Assembly: GCA_028710385.1 (NCBI GenBank)
Contig: JAQTUC010000076.1
Coordinates: 1 to 7,154, forward strand
Source of the DNA: Candidatus Omnitrophota bacterium
Lineage (GTDB): Bacteria > Omnitrophota > Gorgyraeia > Duberdicusellales > 4484-171
DNA: 7,154 bases
Direction: 5' to 3'
Shown: one piece after another, positions 5,467 to 7,154 of the stretch
Layout: each line of letters starts with the position of its first letter
Position numbering within the stretch: position 1 is the first letter of the stretch
Notes under the pieces: model-generated
What the model saw: the letters and a program-made list of their open reading frames with translations, nothing else
What the model was told of the DNA's origin: nothing
The model's database searches: none
Translations under genes and position numbers: made by a program

Positions 5467-6645
5467 TTAAGCACTCAACAAATTCTTAACTTTGACAATA
5501 ATATCTTTTAATCCTTCCAATTCTATATCATCCGGAACATAATTTATATATCTTCCCTCCGCAAGAAGTTCCATTCCCGCCTCTTTCAGGGAATCTTCCA
5601 GCTCCTTAAACCCTATCTTTGCCCAGCCGTAGGAACCAAAGGTAAAACCATACCTGTTTTTCGGCTTAAGCCCCTTTGAATAGGTAAGAAACGCTCCCAT
5701 GCTCGGCAGGATTTTGTTGTTCAGTATTGATGAGCCTGCCATAACTATTTTTGCGGAAATTATTTCCGCAATTACATCTGAGATATGCGTGTTTTGAAGG
5801 CTGAAAAACTTAACCGGAATATTTTCTTTATCTAACAATTCGTATAAAGTTTGCGCCATTCTCTCTGTTGAATGCCACATTGTATCGTATACTATAACAA
5901 CAGAATTTCCGGTTTCGTAATTCGCCCATTTTTTATAAAGCGATACTATTTTGTCAAGGTCCTCTTTCCTCCTCCAGATTAAACCATGGGATGGGCAAAT
6001 TGCCCCTATTTTTATATCCCTTATGACATCAAGCGCTTTTAACACCTGGCCGCCGTAAGGCATGACAATATTCGCGTAATATTTTGCTGCTTCCTTAACC
6101 ACAATATCAATACCAACTTCGTCCGCAAAGCGCTCGCAGCTTGCATAGTGCTGGCCGAAAGCATCGTTCGGAAATAAAATATTGTCTTCCACTGAATATG
6201 TCGCCATTGAATCAGGCCAGTGCACCATAGGCATCAGGAAAAATTTTAAATTCCTTCTGCCTATATTTAAAGTATCTCCGGAATTAACCACCTTAAAGTT
6301 CCAATTCTTTTTGAAATGGCGCTTGAGCCCTTCTTCGCCTTTTGGAGAACAGACAACCTGCGCATTTGGGCAAAACGACAATAATTTATCTATTGAACCG
6401 GAATGATCCATTTCTGTATGGTTTGAAATTATGTATTCAATTTTTGACGGATCTATTGCTTCCTTTATTCTCTGAAGCATCTCGTTATAACCGTAGTGCT
6501 TGACTGTATCTATCAAAACCGGATGCTCGTCAAGAATAAGGTAAGCGTTATAGGTTGAGCCTGAAGGAGTTGAGTAGCCGTGGAAGCTTCTTAAATTCCA
6601 GTCAACATAACCCGTCCAAAAAATATTTTCCGCTATTTTAATCAT
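5467..6645 (-). CDS. Flavodiiron protein (A-type flavoprotein; rubredoxin:oxygen or NO oxidoreductase)
   Basis: This 392-residue cytosolic enzyme reduces O2 to water, or NO to N2O, using electrons from rubredoxin. The N-terminal metallo-beta-lactamase-like domain (about 1-245) keeps every diiron ligand: HTEMDH gives His76, Glu78, Asp80 and His81, then His142 (VHWPDSM), Asp161 (PNDAFGQH) and His220 (PSHGLIW). The C-terminal flavodoxin domain begins near 247 with VVIVYDTMWHSTERMA, the FMN phosphate loop, and continues with GSYGWAK (337-343). The length is that of class A members, with no fused rubredoxin or reductase domain. The partner rubredoxin lies 8 bp upstream. The Shine-Dalgarno AAAGGAA overlaps the rubredoxin stop codon, so the two are transcribed and probably translated together. 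Confidence 0.97.
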   Translation of the reverse strand: MIKIAENIFWTGYVDWNLRSFHGYSTPSGSTYNAYLILDEHPVLIDTVKHYGYNEMLQRIKEAIDPSKIEYIISNHTEMDHSGSIDKLLSFCPNAQVVCSPKGEEGLKRHFKKNWNFKVVNSGDTLNIGRRNLKFFLMPMVHWPDSMATYSVEDNILFPNDAFGQHYASCERFADEVGIDIVVKEAAKYYANIVMPYGGQVLKALDVIRDIKIGAICPSHGLIWRRKEDLDKIVSLYKKWANYETGNSVVIVYDTMWHSTERMAQTLYELLDKENIPVKFFSLQNTHISDVIAEIISAKIVMAGSSILNNKILPSMGAFLTYSKGLKPKNRYGFTFGSYGWAKIGFKELEDSLKEAGMELLAEGRYINYVPDDIELEGLKDIIVKVKNLLSA

Positions 6646-6653
6646 AACTTCCT

Positions 6654-6815
6654 TTAAGCCACCAATTCAAACTGGCTTTTATCCGCGCCGCAAACAGGGC
6701 ACAACCAGGTATCCGGAAGTTTATCAAAGGGCACCCCGGGCTCAATTCCTCCGTCCGGGTCTCCTATTTCCGGGTCATAAATATAACCGCAAACTATGCA
6801 TCTGTACTTTGCCAT
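6654..6815 (-). CDS. Rubredoxin
   Basis: This short gene encodes 53 residues and is a complete rubredoxin: CIVCG (Cys6, Cys9) and CPVCG (Cys39, Cys42) hold one iron atom. It also has the conserved YIYDPEIGDPDGGIEPG segment and the FDKLPDTW segment before the second pair. It carries single electrons in the cytosol. Lying 8 bp upstream of the flavodiiron gene, it is the expected direct donor to it, and it could also serve the ferritin-like protein nearby. The start is secure: an excellent AGGAGGTG (6821-6828) lies just upstream of the ATG. A promoter-like sequence and two nested inverted repeats lie in its leader. Confidence 0.97.
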   Translation of the reverse strand: MAKYRCIVCGYIYDPEIGDPDGGIEPGVPFDKLPDTWLCPVCGADKSQFELVA

Positions 6816-6879
6816 TTACACACCTCCTGTATTTTGGTATAGCGCAGACACCAATCCGCGCCTATCTATGTGTGTAAAT
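6814..6879. promoter_or_regulatory. Nested inverted repeats over the rubredoxin leader and start site
   Basis: ATTTACACAC at 6814-6823 is the exact reverse complement of GTGTGTAAAT at 6870-6879. The near arm covers the spacer between the ribosome site and the start codon. The far arm overlaps the candidate -10 box. Inside lies a second pair, ATAGCGC (6839-6845) with 6858-6865, which pairs over 7 bp with one bulged C. This could be an operator or, if transcription starts upstream, a leader hairpin hiding the start codon. Confidence 0.4.
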
Positions 6880-6905
6880 TCTATCATATATTTTGTCAAT
6901 GTGAA
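6878..6905 (-). promoter_or_regulatory. Candidate promoter for rubredoxin-flavodiiron operon
   Basis: On the minus strand TTCACA (6905-6900, 5 of 6 match) and TAGAAT (6883-6878, 5 of 6 match) are separated by 16 nt. A perfect TTGACA (6899-6894) lies between them but has no good -10 box at proper spacing. The gap before this gene (106 bp) and its strong ribosome site also point to a new transcript starting here. Confidence 0.4.
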
Positions 6906-6921
6906 GGCGATAATAACTTTT

Positions 6922-7154
6922 TTACAGCAGTTTCTTAACCCTGTTAAATAAGCCATTTACGGCGTTCTTGTTGTTTGGAATATAGCAGCCGGCAACGTCA
7001 AAATGTCCGCCGCCTCCGTAATGCTCAGCCACTTTCGCCACATTAATTTTTCCCTTTGAACGCAAAGAAACCCTTAAGGCCTTCTCATTTTCGCGAAGCA
7101 GTATGGTTATTTTTACATCATGGATGCTTCGCATCTCATCCGCAACCGCGTCCA
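6922..7154 (-). CDS. DHH/DHHA1-family phosphoesterase (NrnA-like oligoribonuclease/pAp phosphatase), C-terminal fragment
   Basis: Only the last 77 complete codons are in the window, and the frame is open to the edge, so the N-terminal DHH catalytic domain lies outside. The visible part is a DHHA1 domain end: VSLRSKGKINVAKVAEHYGGGGHFDVAGCYI. The GGGGH motif and following small-residue turn are the nucleotide-contact hallmark of NrnA-type enzymes, which degrade nano-RNAs and dephosphorylate pAp. RecJ shares the fold, but its DHHA1 domain is not at the C-terminus in this way, so NrnA-like is preferred. The Met at 7134 is internal, because the sequence before it (DAVADE) continues in frame. The gene ends 106 bp before rubredoxin with no obvious terminator. 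Confidence 0.83.
   Translation of the reverse strand, partial: DAVADEMRSIHDVKITILLRENEKALRVSLRSKGKINVAKVAEHYGGGGHFDVAGCYIPNNKNAVNGLFNRVKKLL

Noticed and set aside
6922..7134. A complete 70-residue protein starting at Met 7134
   Set aside because: The frame stays open upstream to the window edge and the domain is a C-terminal DHHA1 part, so this Met is internal.

Overview
This window holds ten protein-coding genes, all on the minus strand. Two of them run off the window edges. The gene set suggests an anaerobic, probably fermentative, oxygen-tolerating bacterium of moderate to low GC. It has a GTP-type PEP carboxykinase, a rubredoxin/flavodiiron oxygen-reducing pair, a ferritin-like diiron protein and an AhpF-like disulfide reductase paired with a small glutaredoxin. 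No haem enzyme is seen. A deep-branching or candidate lineage such as Elusimicrobiota or Omnitrophota would fit, but that is inference and weak.

Layout in the direction of transcription (right to left). At 6922-7154 is the C-terminal end of a DHH/DHHA1 phosphoesterase. After a 106-bp gap with a likely promoter come rubredoxin (6654-6815) and flavodiiron protein (5467-6645), 8 bp apart. A 167-bp gap follows that can fold into three consecutive hairpins with repeated tandem G-A mismatches on the plus strand. Next is a tight trio: ferritin-like diiron protein (4811-5293), YruB-type glutaredoxin (4569-4799) and FmdB-type zinc ribbon (4351-4563). Then come an AhpF/TrxB-like flavoprotein (3341-4255) and a pyridoxamine-phosphate-oxidase-like split-barrel protein (2773-3246). 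After a gap holding an 81-bp element with perfect 14-bp inverted ends and a promoter, central metabolism follows: pckG (808-2580) directly abutting purC (1-807, 3' end missing).

The genes from 3341 to 6815 read as an oxygen and peroxide defence island. Rubredoxin would feed electrons to the flavodiiron protein for O2 or NO reduction. The ferritin-like protein could reduce peroxide or handle iron. The flavoprotein plus glutaredoxin looks like a split version of the AhpF electron-transfer chain. The partner peroxidase (AhpC) is not in the window.

The most unusual material is non-coding. There is a candidate structured RNA at 5338-5441. Both gaps flanking the AhpF-like gene are made of degenerate short-period repeats arranged head to head: octamers at 3253-3345 and heptamers at 4269-4328. 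There is also a MITE-like element at 2691-2771 and a long-range inverted repeat over the rubredoxin start site. No stretch longer than 300 bases lacks a gene. No tRNA, rRNA, CRISPR array or recognisable transposase was seen.
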